The notes under the pieces: model-generated
Told to the model about the DNA's origin: nothing
The model's database searches: none
What the model saw: the letters and a program-made list of their open reading frames with translations, nothing else
Translations under genes and position numbers: made by a program
Source: UBA3839 sp902776985
GTDB lineage: Bacteria; Bacteroidota; Bacteroidia; Bacteroidales; Bacteroidaceae
Assembly: GCA_902776985.1 (NCBI GenBank)
Contig: CACYSD010000011.1
Span: forward strand, 1 to 64,000
Direction of reading: 5' to 3'
Length of the DNA stretch: 64,000 nt
Shown: piece by piece, positions 17,377 to 26,348 of the stretch
How positions within the stretch are numbered: the stretch's first letter is position 1
How the letters are laid out: each line of letters begins with the position of its first letter

Positions 17377-18136
17377 GAACGATGTGTGGGCTGCATTCAT
17401 GTTCTTCACACGTCTGCCACTATGGAGATGGCATCAGCCAGAAAAGTACGCGTTCAGCCGTGTAGTGAATTTCTGGCCATTGACCGGATGGCTCACGGCT
17501 GCAGTGATGGCGGGAGTTCTGTATGGTGGAAGTCAGATTTTGCCATATTCCACAGCCATTATTCTTGCCATTGCTTCACGATTACTGTTGACCGGAGCTT
17601 TGCACGAAGACGGGCTTGCCGATTTCTTTGACGGCATGGGAGGCGGCGGCAGCGACCCTGGTCGCATCCTGACCATAATGAAGGACTCACATATAGGTAC
17701 GTTTGGAGTTCTCTCGCTAATCATATATATGCTGTTGCTCTATACCTCCCTGCATACATTGGCTCCAGCAACTGCGGCATTGGCTATTCTTGCTTTTGAC
17801 CCCTATTCCAAGATGCTGTCGGCACAGATAATCCAGATGTTGCCATACGCCAGAACTGAGCAGACAGCGAAAAACCGCACCGTCTATGCCAAACCTTCAT
17901 GGCAGTCAGGCATAAGTCTTGCCGTTCAGGGACTGCTGCCCATAGGACTGTTTATTTACTACATGGGACGTGGTTTCAATCCTACATACATCCTGTTTCT
18001 GCCTGCACTTACAATGTACCTACTCTATATGCTGATTCGCCATCGTCTTGGCGGTTATACGGGTGACTGTTGCGGTGCCATGTGCCTTATGGTGGAACTA
18101 ACCGCATATATTTCTCTCCAAATTATTGTCACATAA
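17351..18136 (+). CDS. cobS: Adenosylcobinamide-GDP ribazoletransferase (cobalamin synthase)
   Basis: A 261-residue multi-helix membrane protein that joins adenosylcobinamide-GDP and alpha-ribazole (phosphate), the last assembly step of the coenzyme. The signature F-F-T-R-L-P-L-W and the metal-binding acidic motif H-E-D-G-L-A-D-F-F-D-G near residue 80 are clear, with the late G-D-C-C-G-A-M motif. I use ATG 17351 rather than the TTG at 17345. It overlaps cobT by 26 bases and closes the visible operon. No alpha-ribazole phosphatase or adenosyltransferase gene follows. Confidence 0.94.
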   Translation: MQKLLSIFKNDVWAAFMFFTRLPLWRWHQPEKYAFSRVVNFWPLTGWLTAAVMAGVLYGGSQILPYSTAIILAIASRLLLTGALHEDGLADFFDGMGGGGSDPGRILTIMKDSHIGTFGVLSLIIYMLLLYTSLHTLAPATAALAILAFDPYSKMLSAQIIQMLPYARTEQTAKNRTVYAKPSWQSGISLAVQGLLPIGLFIYYMGRGFNPTYILFLPALTMYLLYMLIRHRLGGYTGDCCGAMCLMVELTAYISLQIIVT

Positions 18137-18200
18137 AAATAAATCCGTAAATTAGCACTCGGAAAAGCCGTTTTTAATTTTTTAACTAAATATACATCTT

Positions 18201-19826
18201 ATGAACAACGCTATCATTAGTTTCCCTACTCCGGCTAACGAACCGGTGAAGGCTTATCTGGCAGGTTCGCCAGAACGTGCCAAGCTCGATGCAGAACTCG
18301 AACGCCAGTCGAAAATCGTAGTTGACATTCCCATCATTATCGGTGGAAAGGAAATCCGTACAGGCGATGTGGGTCAGGTGACTTGCCCTCACGACCACAA
18401 ACATGTGCTTGCCACTTACCACAAGGTGGGCAAAAAGGAAGTGGAAATGGCTGTGGAAGCAGCTATGGAGGCTCACAAGCAATGGAGCCGCACTCCATGG
18501 ACTACACGCGCTGCCATCGTGATGAAGATGGCGGAACTGCTTGCCACCAAGTACCGCCCTATCATGAATGCTGCTTGCATGCTGGGACAGAGCAAGAACA
18601 TCTATCAGGCAGAAATCGACTCTGCCTGCGAAACCATCGACTTCTTCCGCTACAATGTGCACTATGCTTCTAAGATATATGCCATGCAGCCAAAGAACGG
18701 TAATGCTCAGATCAACCAGACTGAATATCGTCCACTCGAAGGTTTCATCCTGGCTGTTACTCCGTTTAACTTCACTTCAATTGCTTCGAACCTGTGCATG
18801 ACTCCGGTGCTGATGGGTAATGTGGCTCTATGGAAACCATCAACCACGGCTCTCCTCTCTAACTATTATCTCATGCAGCTTTACAAGGAAGCAGGACTAC
18901 CCGACGGAGTTGTGAACTTCCTCCCTGGCAGCGGTGCACTCATAGGTGAGGTGGCTACTCAAAGCAAATACTTCTCTGGCATCCATTTCACCGGTTCTAC
19001 CGACACTTTCAATTCTCTGTGGCGTCAGGCTGGCCAGAATCTTGGCAAATATATCAGCTATCCACGACTGGTGGGTGAAACTGGTGGCAAGGACTTCATC
19101 TTCGTTCATCCAAGTGCGGATGCGAAGGCTGTGGCTACGGCTGCCTTTTGCGGAGCATTTGAGTTCCAGGGACAGAAATGCTCGGCAGCAAGCCGCATGT
19201 ACATTCCTAAGTCTATGTGGGCAGGTGTGCTTGCAGACATGAAGCGTATGGCTGCTGAAGTGAAGATGGGTGACGTGAAGGATGCAGGCAACTACATCAA
19301 TGCTGTCATCGACGAAGCTTCATGGAACAAATGCAAGAGCTATATTGACTTTGCCGAAGCTGCAGATGATGCCAAGATTGTGCTCGGAGGCAAATGCGAC
19401 AAGACTGTAGGCTGGTTTGTAGAACCTACAGTTATTGAGACATCCAATCCTCACTTCAAATCAATGCAGGAGGAGATATTCGGTCCAGTAATCACAGTTT
19501 ATCCTTACGATGACGAGAAGTGGGAAGAAGCCGTTCGCCTTTGCGACGAGACTTCACCTTACGGACTGACTGGTGCTGTGTTCGGACGCGACCGCATGGC
19601 TGTGGAGAAGATTACCGACGAACTGCGCTATGCTGCCGGAAACTTCTACATTAACGACAAGCCTACAGGTGCTGTGGTGGGTATGCAACCATTCGGCGGT
19701 GCTCGTGCCAGCGGTACCAACGACAAGGCTGGTGGTGAATTCAACCTCATCCGCTGGATCATCCCACGCGTCATCAAGGAAACTCTCGTCAGCCCTACTG
19801 ACTATAGATATACGTATATGAAATAG
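18201..19826 (+). CDS. pruA: L-glutamate gamma-semialdehyde (pyrroline-5-carboxylate) dehydrogenase
   Basis: A 541-residue NAD-dependent aldehyde dehydrogenase that oxidises glutamate semialdehyde to glutamate in proline and arginine breakdown. The cofactor motif F-T-G-S-T-D-T-F, the catalytic Glu in L-V-G-E-T-G-G-K and the catalytic Cys327 in F-Q-G-Q-K-C-S-A-A-S-R are present. The residues around them (F-I-F-V-H, N-D-K-P-T-G-A-V-V-G-M-Q-P-F-G-G) are typical of the P5C dehydrogenase subfamily. No proline dehydrogenase gene is adjacent. A GC-rich dispersed repeat follows the stop codon. Confidence 0.93.
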   Translation: MNNAIISFPTPANEPVKAYLAGSPERAKLDAELERQSKIVVDIPIIIGGKEIRTGDVGQVTCPHDHKHVLATYHKVGKKEVEMAVEAAMEAHKQWSRTPWTTRAAIVMKMAELLATKYRPIMNAACMLGQSKNIYQAEIDSACETIDFFRYNVHYASKIYAMQPKNGNAQINQTEYRPLEGFILAVTPFNFTSIASNLCMTPVLMGNVALWKPSTTALLSNYYLMQLYKEAGLPDGVVNFLPGSGALIGEVATQSKYFSGIHFTGSTDTFNSLWRQAGQNLGKYISYPRLVGETGGKDFIFVHPSADAKAVATAAFCGAFEFQGQKCSAASRMYIPKSMWAGVLADMKRMAAEVKMGDVKDAGNYINAVIDEASWNKCKSYIDFAEAADDAKIVLGGKCDKTVGWFVEPTVIETSNPHFKSMQEEIFGPVITVYPYDDEKWEEAVRLCDETSPYGLTGAVFGRDRMAVEKITDELRYAAGNFYINDKPTGAVVGMQPFGGARASGTNDKAGGEFNLIRWIIPRVIKETLVSPTDYRYTYMK

Positions 19827-19837
19827 AAAAGCAAAGA

Positions 19838-19880
19838 CCCCCTCTAACTCCCCCAAGGGGGAGAATTACCATTCGGATGG
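19838..19880. repeat. GC-rich palindromic intergenic repeat after pruA
   Basis: A short palindromic element built on CCCCCTCTAACTCCCCCAAGGGGGAG followed by AATTACCATTCGGATGG. Related copies occur at 58612-58662 and, twice as an inverted pair, at 60814-60983. It is probably a dispersed REP-like element. The first part could help end the pruA transcript, but there is no T run. Confidence 0.6.
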
Positions 19881-19884
19881 GTAG

Positions 19885-20028
19885 TGTGTTCTGCGGTTTT
19901 GCCGCAGAACACACTCAAAAAACTTAAGAACTCAATCATCGTGCGATACCTAATATAATAAATAATCAAAAGAGCACGCTTGGGGCAACGCTCCCAAGAA
20001 ACTTAAGAACTCAAAAAACTTAAGAACT
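19885..20028 (+). repeat. Mosaic intergenic repeat, copy C, upstream of the zinc protease gene
   Basis: The third copy of the leader repeat, read in the direction of the downstream gene. A perfect hairpin (GTGTTCTGCGG/CCGCAGAACAC) is followed by an AACTTAAGAACTC segment and the core with CGTGCGATACC and GAGCACGCTTGGGG. The core then jumps directly to CAACGCTCCCAAGAAAC. It lacks the roughly 50-base G/C hairpin part present in copies A (8005-8205) and B (62140-62430). Confidence 0.7.
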
Positions 20029-20035
20029 AAAAAGC

Positions 20036-20896
20036 ATGAAAAGTTTTTTTTATACATTGATATCCTTTGCGGCAGTTGCATTAGCTTCTTGTAACAACTC
20101 CTCTTCCTCGCAGGGAGAGGATGGGGGAGGATCTGCTTTTGATTCTCTCGTAATCCCTGAGTGTGTAGTTACTTCACCGCCTGATTCGCTTCACCTTGAT
20201 CCGTTCTACACGAAGTATGTGGATGTGAACGGACTGCCGCTTATCAGTTCGTGGAGAGTACCCGACAGCGCTTTTGTAGCTGCACACCGCACACTCTATG
20301 CAATGACTTGTATGCTGCCTGAAGCTGTGCTTGACTCGATGGTGAGCTACGGCACACGTATCGCCATTATGGCTCGATATGAGGGAACTACCGACATACC
20401 TGAGCACCATTACCTCGTAAACGACACAAGCCTGAACTGGGATCTACGTGCCCGTGGACTTGGCGGAGACCTCGAGCTACCGCTTACCAGCTGTGCTGAA
20501 GAGAATGTGCTTGCATACCAGATTGACAAATATCACGCAGAGGATATTCTCGTGCATGAATTTGCACACAGTATTCATTTGATTGGTTTTATGCTTGCTG
20601 TGCCTGACTTTGACACCAGACTCAAGAAATGCTATGAGAACGCCAAGGCAAAGGGAATACTTAAAGGCACATACCGAGAGACCGACAAAGAAGAGTATTT
20701 TGCCGAGGCCATTCAGGACTGGTTCAATGTCAATGCCGAGATGGATCATGCTGATGGCAAACACAACTGGTGTAATACCCGTGAGGAACTGGAAGACTTC
20801 GACAAAGGCCTCTACGACCTCATCGCAGAGTACTTCCCCAAGACCAGCATGCAGATAAGCAAACATAAGAAAGTGAACGAAATTGGTAGATACTAG
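20036..20896 (+). CDS. Putative zinc metallopeptidase lipoprotein
   Basis: A 286-residue lipoprotein (lipobox A-L-A-S-C, Cys 19, then a Ser/Gly-rich linker). The zincin motif H-E-F-A-H is at residues 174-178, followed by Y-F-A-E-A-I-Q-D-W-F with a likely third zinc ligand Glu224. This H-E-x-x-H plus downstream E-A layout resembles the anthrax-lethal-factor-like secreted zincins, which is an inference from motifs only. It is probably a surface peptidase. An aminopeptidase P gene follows after nine bases, so the two may form a peptide-use operon. Confidence 0.72.
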   Translation: MKSFFYTLISFAAVALASCNNSSSSQGEDGGGSAFDSLVIPECVVTSPPDSLHLDPFYTKYVDVNGLPLISSWRVPDSAFVAAHRTLYAMTCMLPEAVLDSMVSYGTRIAIMARYEGTTDIPEHHYLVNDTSLNWDLRARGLGGDLELPLTSCAEENVLAYQIDKYHAEDILVHEFAHSIHLIGFMLAVPDFDTRLKKCYENAKAKGILKGTYRETDKEEYFAEAIQDWFNVNAEMDHADGKHNWCNTREELEDFDKGLYDLIAEYFPKTSMQISKHKKVNEIGRY

Positions 20897-20905
20897 AGAA
20901 AAACT

Positions 20906-22300
20906 ATGAAGATTAGCAATGAAACATACGGTGAGAGACGCAACAAGCTGAAGACTGATGTAGGCAGTGGTTTGCTGCTTTTTATCGGAAACGGAGAAGT
21001 GGGCATGAACTATGCCGACAATACCTACCGTTTCCGTCAGGACAGTTCGTTTCTCTATTTCTTCGGGCTTGACTATCCAGACCTCGCTGCAGTCATTGAT
21101 ATCGATGAGAACCGTGAGATAGTCTTCGGCAACGAACTTACCATCGATGATATAGTGTGGACAGGCCTGCAACCGACTCTCAAGGAGAAAGCATCTGTCG
21201 TAGGCATCGGTGAGACACTGCCTATGAGTGAGCTTAAGAACTATATCGGTCGTGCCCAGGCCAAAGGTCAGGCAATACATTTCCTGCCTCCCTACAGAGG
21301 TGATCACAAGGTGTGGTTGCAGGAACTGCTTGGTATTAACCCTGCAGAACAGGCTGAACGTGCCTCTGTTCCATTTATCAAGGCTATTGTCCGTCAGCGC
21401 ATACATAAGACTGACGAGGAAATACTCGCAATCGAAGAGAGTGTGGACATAAGTACGGAAATGCACCTCGCTGCCTATAGCAAGGTTCGTCCTGGCGTTC
21501 ATGAGAGTGAAGTGGCTGCTGTGGTTGAGGAAGTGGCTTGCCGCTATGGCAACGCACTGGCTTTCCCGACCATTGCCACTGTTCAGGGACAGGTGCTACA
21601 TAACCACGGATTCATACACGAACTGAAAGAAGGCGATATCTTCCTGCTCGATGCAGGAGCGGAAACCAAGATGCACTATGCCGGCGACCTGTCATCGTCC
21701 ATGCCTGTAAGCGAACGGTTCACTGAACGTCAGAAGGAAATCTATGAGATTCACCTCGCTTCGTTCTATGCCGCAGTGGATACGCTTAAAGTGGGAGTTC
21801 CTTTCCGTGACGCCCACATCGCTGCAGCAACAAAGATTTGCGAAGGCATGAAGGCTCTCGGACTAATGAAGGGAGATCCTGCTGAAGCTGCACGCATCGG
21901 TGCGTACGCTCTGTTCTTCCCTTGCGGACTAGGACACATGGTTGGTCTTGACGTGCATAATATGGAGAACCTCGGTGAACAGTACGTGGGTTACCTTGAA
22001 GGCGACAAGAAAAGCACGCAGTTCGGCTTCAAGTCGTTGCGTCTGGCACGTCCGCTCGAACCTGGATTCGTGTTTACCGTAGAACCAGGCATATACTTCA
22101 TTCCTGAACTGATGGACAAATGGCAGGCTGAGAAGCAGTTTACCGACTTCATCAACTACGATAAACTAAAGCCTTGGCGTGACTTCACAGGTCTGCGCAA
22201 CGAACTGAACTACGCCGTCCTCTCCGACGGAACGGTTCGCCTGCTTGGCACTATCAAGAAGCCAATGACCATCGAAGAGGTGTATGAGGCGAAAAAGTAG
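20906..22300 (+). CDS. pepP: Xaa-Pro aminopeptidase (M24B, aminopeptidase P)
   Basis: A 464-residue cytoplasmic metallopeptidase that releases N-terminal residues before proline. The N-terminal creatinase-like domain (about 1-170) precedes a pita-bread fold. Metal ligands are seen in L-L-D-A-G-A-E (Asp), Y-A-G-D-L-S-S-S (Asp), G-L-G-H-M-V-G-L-D-V-H (His), T-V-E-P-G-I-Y (Glu) and a late Glu in the G-L-R-N-E region. It directly follows the putative zinc peptidase. Length is normal for the family. Confidence 0.9.
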   Translation: MKISNETYGERRNKLKTDVGSGLLLFIGNGEVGMNYADNTYRFRQDSSFLYFFGLDYPDLAAVIDIDENREIVFGNELTIDDIVWTGLQPTLKEKASVVGIGETLPMSELKNYIGRAQAKGQAIHFLPPYRGDHKVWLQELLGINPAEQAERASVPFIKAIVRQRIHKTDEEILAIEESVDISTEMHLAAYSKVRPGVHESEVAAVVEEVACRYGNALAFPTIATVQGQVLHNHGFIHELKEGDIFLLDAGAETKMHYAGDLSSSMPVSERFTERQKEIYEIHLASFYAAVDTLKVGVPFRDAHIAAATKICEGMKALGLMKGDPAEAARIGAYALFFPCGLGHMVGLDVHNMENLGEQYVGYLEGDKKSTQFGFKSLRLARPLEPGFVFTVEPGIYFIPELMDKWQAEKQFTDFINYDKLKPWRDFTGLRNELNYAVLSDGTVRLLGTIKKPMTIEEVYEAKK

Positions 22301-22396
22301 ACTTTTCCCCGCCCCCTCCCAAAGTAGGGGTGTGGAATGAAAAGTATACATAATTATAAATTATTAATTAAAAATTTAAGTCATCAGGATGGTTTC

Positions 22397-22485
22397 TAAC
22401 CACTTCCCTCCCTCGCAGGGCAACTGCGCGGATAGCCGCTCAAGCAGTTGGTGACCAAAGGAAAGGTGGTAGGTAAGGGGTGGGT
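22397..22485 (+). repeat. Intergenic repeat related to part of the mosaic leader repeat
   Basis: The part at 22421-22470 has a hairpin built on CAACTGCG and CAGTTGGTGACC followed by AAAGGAAAGGTGGT. It resembles the reverse complement of the extra segment in copy B (about 62287-62330). It again lies just before a gene (12 bases) in the same relative orientation as copy B to leuB. No ORF is present in this gap. Confidence 0.5.
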
Positions 22486-22496
22486 CTTATAATCTC

Positions 22497-23729
22497 ATGA
22501 AAAAACTAAATTTATTATTGCTTGTAAGCCTGCTTATGCTTGCAGGATGTGGCACTGAAGAGAAAAAAGCTTCAATGGATGCCGAAACAGAGAAAGAACT
22601 TATTGCCGAATATGGCAATCCAGTAATAATAACAGTTGCAGAGCCGGGAACTCTGAAGCAGATGTTTGAAGAGTCTGAAACTGATTGGGGCAATACCCGT
22701 TTCCTGCGCCTTGCAGGTAACTTGAACGGAACGGATATCGCTGCACTCAATTCCCAGCTTGAGTCTTCAAGCGTAAACGCCCTTGATATGCTCGATGTAA
22801 ACATCGTTGAAGGCGGTGAACCGTATTATGATTTCGGGGGTGACACATTGTACACAGAAAACAATGTAATAGGTAAGGAGTTTATTCATTGGGGCTACGT
22901 AAAGCAACTCTTCCTGCCACTTTCAGCCAAGGAACTTCAGGAACAGGCTTTGTACTATTGCGATTACCTTACTTTTGTGAAGCTTCCTGAAGGACTGGAG
23001 AAAATAGAACATGATGCATTCCCCAGTGGTGTGAAATCCATTACTATTCCTCGCTCCGTAATTTATCTTGACAAGAATGGATTTGGGAAATTTGAGGATA
23101 TCTATATGGAGTGGACTGCAGAAGAACTTGCCAAATTCCAGGATGTAGACGTTCTGTGGTTCTTAACAGAGTCTGAAGGTCATCGTTCTACCTTTACTTT
23201 CAAACGTCCAACACTCCACGTACCAGCAGGTACAGAAGCAGCATACGAAGCAACGTTCAAAGGTGTTGGCAAAGTCGTTGCCAACACTGGTGAGACTTCA
23301 AAGAATGAAGAGGGTGATGATGAAGAAGATGCAAAGGCAGAGGAGGTTCTGAATAAGTCCCTGATGGGATTGTGGGTAAACAATGACGAAGCAAGTGTCA
23401 TGCTTGAACTCTCCGATACATATAAGACGTTTGACGCAGGCAAAGGCTACGGCTATGTGCTTGCAGCTAACGAATACTATGAATATGACTTCAAACTGGT
23501 ATTCACTTCCATCTCTCCTGACGGCGACAACATCAAGGTGAAGTATGATGAAATAGAATCATACTTTGAAGGTGACGGAGATCCTGACAACTACGATGAC
23601 GAAGGTGGTGGTGAATGGAAGGAAAAGAAAATCGGTTCTGGCGAACTTACTCTGCAGCCTCAGGGCTCAAATATGAAAATCATCAGTTCCAAGAAACGTA
23701 TAAGCAATAAAGTCCTTCACAGGAATTAG
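22497..23729 (+). CDS. Lipoprotein with BspA-type leucine-rich-repeat segment
   Basis: A 410-residue lipoprotein (lipobox L-M-L-A-G-C, Cys 18). The central part has BspA-like repeats: L-T-F-V-K-L-P-E-G-L-E-K-I-E-H-D-A-F followed by V-K-S-I-T-I-P-R-S-V, and L-H-V-P-A-G-T-E-A-A-Y-E-A, the usual closing unit of such repeats. An acidic linker (about 265-285) leads to a C-terminal domain of about 120 residues rich in Asp/Glu and aromatics, not recognised. It is likely a surface adhesion or binding protein. A shared bidirectional terminator follows. Confidence 0.75.
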   Translation: MKKLNLLLLVSLLMLAGCGTEEKKASMDAETEKELIAEYGNPVIITVAEPGTLKQMFEESETDWGNTRFLRLAGNLNGTDIAALNSQLESSSVNALDMLDVNIVEGGEPYYDFGGDTLYTENNVIGKEFIHWGYVKQLFLPLSAKELQEQALYYCDYLTFVKLPEGLEKIEHDAFPSGVKSITIPRSVIYLDKNGFGKFEDIYMEWTAEELAKFQDVDVLWFLTESEGHRSTFTFKRPTLHVPAGTEAAYEATFKGVGKVVANTGETSKNEEGDDEEDAKAEEVLNKSLMGLWVNNDEASVMLELSDTYKTFDAGKGYGYVLAANEYYEYDFKLVFTSISPDGDNIKVKYDEIESYFEGDGDPDNYDDEGGGEWKEKKIGSGELTLQPQGSNMKIISSKKRISNKVLHRN

Positions 23730-23763
23730 TAGTTTGAACACGTTCCGGAATTTGAATAAAAAC

Positions 23764-23798
23764 AAAAAAGCAGATCCTCAGCCAGGACCTGCTTTTTT
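23764..23798. terminator. Bidirectional terminator between two convergent genes
   Basis: AAAAAAGCAG and CTGCTTTTTT form the outer stem, with an inner TCCT/AGGA pairing and one mismatch. A and T runs on both sides allow termination in both directions, for the lipoprotein gene at 22497-23729 and the frameshifted gene at 23827. Confidence 0.85.
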
Positions 23799-23826
23799 GT
23801 GCAAATAATTATTTGTGTTCTTGATG

Positions 23827-25689
23827 TCAGCGAACCATAACCTTGCGGACTGTTCCGTCGGTCATCTTCACGATGTTGATGCCGCGCTGCAATGTGTTGG
23901 TGCGGACACCTGAGAGTGTGTAGATAGAGGAAACGCTCATGGCGTTGGAAGTAGCGATATTCTCAATGCCTGTGATGATGGCTGATTCTGTGCCGTAGTA
24001 GGTGAGATGCACATTGTCAATCATTCCCCAGAGGGCACCTTCGTTGATGCTGCGAATTCCAATTTCCACGTCTCCTGCTTCAGCGAGGACGAAAGCCAGA
24101 CGATAGATGTTGCCATACCAGATTGTACCGTCAATAGGTTCTGCTTCTGTGATGTTGCTGTAGATGGAAGCAATGCCTTCTTCGGTCTTTCCTACGGTCA
24201 CACTGATGTGGCTGCCGTTAGCGTAGATCTGCATGCCTTCAGCGTCGGCATAACCACTCATCTGCAGGATGTATGCACCTGCAGGCAGGTTGGTGAGAGT
24301 CTGGTAAACACGTGCTGGTCCCTCGTTCCAGAGATTGAGATACTTGGCATCGTACAATACTCCGTCAACCCAGCTTGTCCAGTCGTTGCTTCCGCAAGTG
24401 CTCCAGCCGTCGTTGATCCATCCGTTGGCACCGTCATCGAACGAAGCATACTTAATCTTGGATGTGTAGTCCACAGGATTTGTGTCGCTTGCCGGTTCTG
24501 CTGGAACCTGGAGGTTGAACTCAATGGCGTAGAGTTCGTCGAGCAATGCTTTAAGATCGTCTTTGGTATAGGTAGCGAAGTCTATTTTCTCATAATCCTT
24601 AATCCACTTCTCGTAGTCAGCGGCATGCTGCAATGAGCAGAGATCCTTATACTGCTCGTAAATCTCCGCAGCCTTGGGCAGTTCGTTGATAAGAGTCTCA
24701 TAGTCCCAGATATATCGCTGAGCGTCATCCATGATGCTTTGCAGCTGGGCTGTGAGTGCTGCAACAGCGCTGGTATTGAGTTCATGCTTCTCAAGAACTG
24801 GTTCTATGGTCTCGGAAACGAAGTCGTTGAGAGCATCAGCGTAGTAGGCGTTGATGTATGCGTTTGCCGCAAGCTCATCAGCCGAGATGCGGGTTGTGAC
24901 AAGAGTTTCGTAAGCGGTGATGTTTAGGTTTATATTATTCAGAATCTTCTCGTATGCAGGAATGATACCCAGTATCTGTTGCTTGGTCTCAGCGGTGTTT
25001 ACAGATGCCAGCACTTTGTTGTATTCAACAACCAGGGAATCCATCACAATGGCTTCATCGAATGAAGGTGCGCTTTCCAGAAGTCCGTTGAGCCAGAAGC
25101 GGTATGCTTCAACTCCGCTTCCGTAGTAGTTTACTTCTGCGTCGTCGAGGGTTACCCAGTTCTCGCCTGCTGTTTCCTGCTTGTAACCGAACTGGAGTGT
25201 GCCGTCGGTGACTTCAGTGGTGATTTTGTATCTGTGTCCGGTGTTGTCGGCAGGTACAGCCTTGGTGTTCTCGTTAGCATAAACGGCACCTTCTACCTTC
25301 TGTGCAAGGGCGGAGATGCTGACAACGTAGATACCGTTAGGCAGGTCCTTGCGCTCCTGATATATCGCACCGCTGAGTTTGCCGTCCCATATGTTGAGGT
25401 ATGGTGCTGTATAGCCGTCCCATGTTGTGTCAATCCAGTCGTTGGTGTTGAATGTTCCTGCTGCGGCTTCGTTCACCCATGTTGAAGGGTTGCTGCAGTC
25501 ATCCTTGAGGATGATTACAGGATTCTCTGGAGTGACTGTGTTCTCGTAGTATGCGAGGACTTTGGCTTCCAATGAAGCAAGAGCTGCGGCGATTTGCTCT
25601 GGTAGTGCTGCTGGTGTTGGCAAAAACAGTTTTCTCTTCTGTGAGACCTGTAACGCCCATTGCTTCTGCTTCTGCAATCTTCTCTCCAA
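23827..25689 (-). CDS. Secreted carbohydrate-binding-like protein, C-terminal part (frameshifted gene)
   Basis: A 620-codon frame that holds the C-terminal three quarters of a gene beginning at 26332. From about residue 30 (A-A-L-P-E-Q-I-A-A-A-L) the sequence continues the preceding frame; the first 30 residues are out-of-frame and no start is convincing. It has two jelly-roll-like modules of about 130 residues (each with a W-x-N then L-P-x-G-x-Y-x-x-x pattern), joined by a helical region of about 200 residues. A tail follows (L-S-G-V-R-T-N-T-L-Q-R-G-I-N-I-V) like those of the other secreted proteins here. Removing one base from the T5 run at 25622-25626 restores an 834-residue protein. Confidence 0.75.
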   Translation of the reverse strand: MERRLQKQKQWALQVSQKRKLFLPTPAALPEQIAAALASLEAKVLAYYENTVTPENPVIILKDDCSNPSTWVNEAAAGTFNTNDWIDTTWDGYTAPYLNIWDGKLSGAIYQERKDLPNGIYVVSISALAQKVEGAVYANENTKAVPADNTGHRYKITTEVTDGTLQFGYKQETAGENWVTLDDAEVNYYGSGVEAYRFWLNGLLESAPSFDEAIVMDSLVVEYNKVLASVNTAETKQQILGIIPAYEKILNNINLNITAYETLVTTRISADELAANAYINAYYADALNDFVSETIEPVLEKHELNTSAVAALTAQLQSIMDDAQRYIWDYETLINELPKAAEIYEQYKDLCSLQHAADYEKWIKDYEKIDFATYTKDDLKALLDELYAIEFNLQVPAEPASDTNPVDYTSKIKYASFDDGANGWINDGWSTCGSNDWTSWVDGVLYDAKYLNLWNEGPARVYQTLTNLPAGAYILQMSGYADAEGMQIYANGSHISVTVGKTEEGIASIYSNITEAEPIDGTIWYGNIYRLAFVLAEAGDVEIGIRSINEGALWGMIDNVHLTYYGTESAIITGIENIATSNAMSVSSIYTLSGVRTNTLQRGINIVKMTDGTVRKVMVR

Positions 25690-26332
25690 GCATCAAGGCC
25701 TTCTCGTAGGTTTCAACAGCCACTTTGTATGTGGCATAGTCAGCCTGGCTTACAAATGCCCACGATGTGCGGAAAGTGCCTGGGTCATAGTAGTCTATGT
25801 TGTCTTCGTCATAGATTACTCCTGTTCCACTGGCGGGGTGTTGCCAGCGAGTATTGATATAGCCGGTATAGTGTCCTAAATAGTAGTTTGAATAAGCATC
25901 GTTCCACACAGGATTGAGACCTGCGGCTTTGATTCTATATGTTTTGCCTTCAGCTTCTTCAAAAGACCACATATTGTCTTGCTGTTGAGCGTTGTCAACA
26001 TACACATGCCCACCATCGGTTATAAACATCTTGTACCATCCGTTCTTTACGGCTGATTCACAAAAGATGTTGTATGTCATGCCGTCCCAAACGCCATTCT
26101 CTCCGATGTATTGCTTTACGGCAAAGCGTATGCCAAAGGAACCAACTGTGGCATGGGTGCCCCAGTCGTTGCCTTCAGTAAGGAAAAGCTTGGATTCTGT
26201 GTTGAAGATGTAAACGGTGTCCTCAGTGGACAGTTGTTGGTATGAGCCGCTGTAGCTGGGTTGCTGCCATTCGTCAGCACACACACTCTTTGTTGTTGCC
26301 AATGCAACAAATAAGAGTAGAATTTTTTTCAT
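25499..26332 (-). CDS. Secreted carbohydrate-binding-like protein, N-terminal part (frameshifted gene)
   Basis: A 277-codon frame with a signal peptide (V-A-L-A-T-T-K-S-V-C-A) and an N-terminal domain with F-N-T-E-S-K-L-F-L-T-E-G-N-D-W-G-T, a pattern seen at the start of large Bacteroidales secreted proteins. Homology-like sequence ends near residue 237 (E-E-K-T-V-F-A-N-T); the remaining 40 residues are an out-of-frame tail rich in Ser and Arg. It begins 16 bases after the GH53 gene, so the two are probably one operon. The break is either a real mutation or a one-base sequencing error in a homopolymer. Confidence 0.75.
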   Translation of the reverse strand: MKKILLLFVALATTKSVCADEWQQPSYSGSYQQLSTEDTVYIFNTESKLFLTEGNDWGTHATVGSFGIRFAVKQYIGENGVWDGMTYNIFCESAVKNGWYKMFITDGGHVYVDNAQQQDNMWSFEEAEGKTYRIKAAGLNPVWNDAYSNYYLGHYTGYINTRWQHPASGTGVIYDEDNIDYYDPGTFRTSWAFVSQADYATYKVAVETYEKALMLGEKIAEAEAMGVTGLTEEKTVFANTSSTTRANRRSSCFIGSQSPRILREHSHSRESCNHPQG

Positions 26333-26348
26333 AAATTAAGAAGTTAGA

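Noticed and set aside
20477..21502. Antisense frame (341 codons) across the zinc protease and pepP genes
   Set aside because: It spans two well-supported genes and their junction, and shows no domain.
25610..25640. Programmed ribosomal frameshift in the split secreted protein
   Set aside because: A +1 shift would be needed and no known slippery or stimulatory signal is visible; a one-base homopolymer change is simpler.
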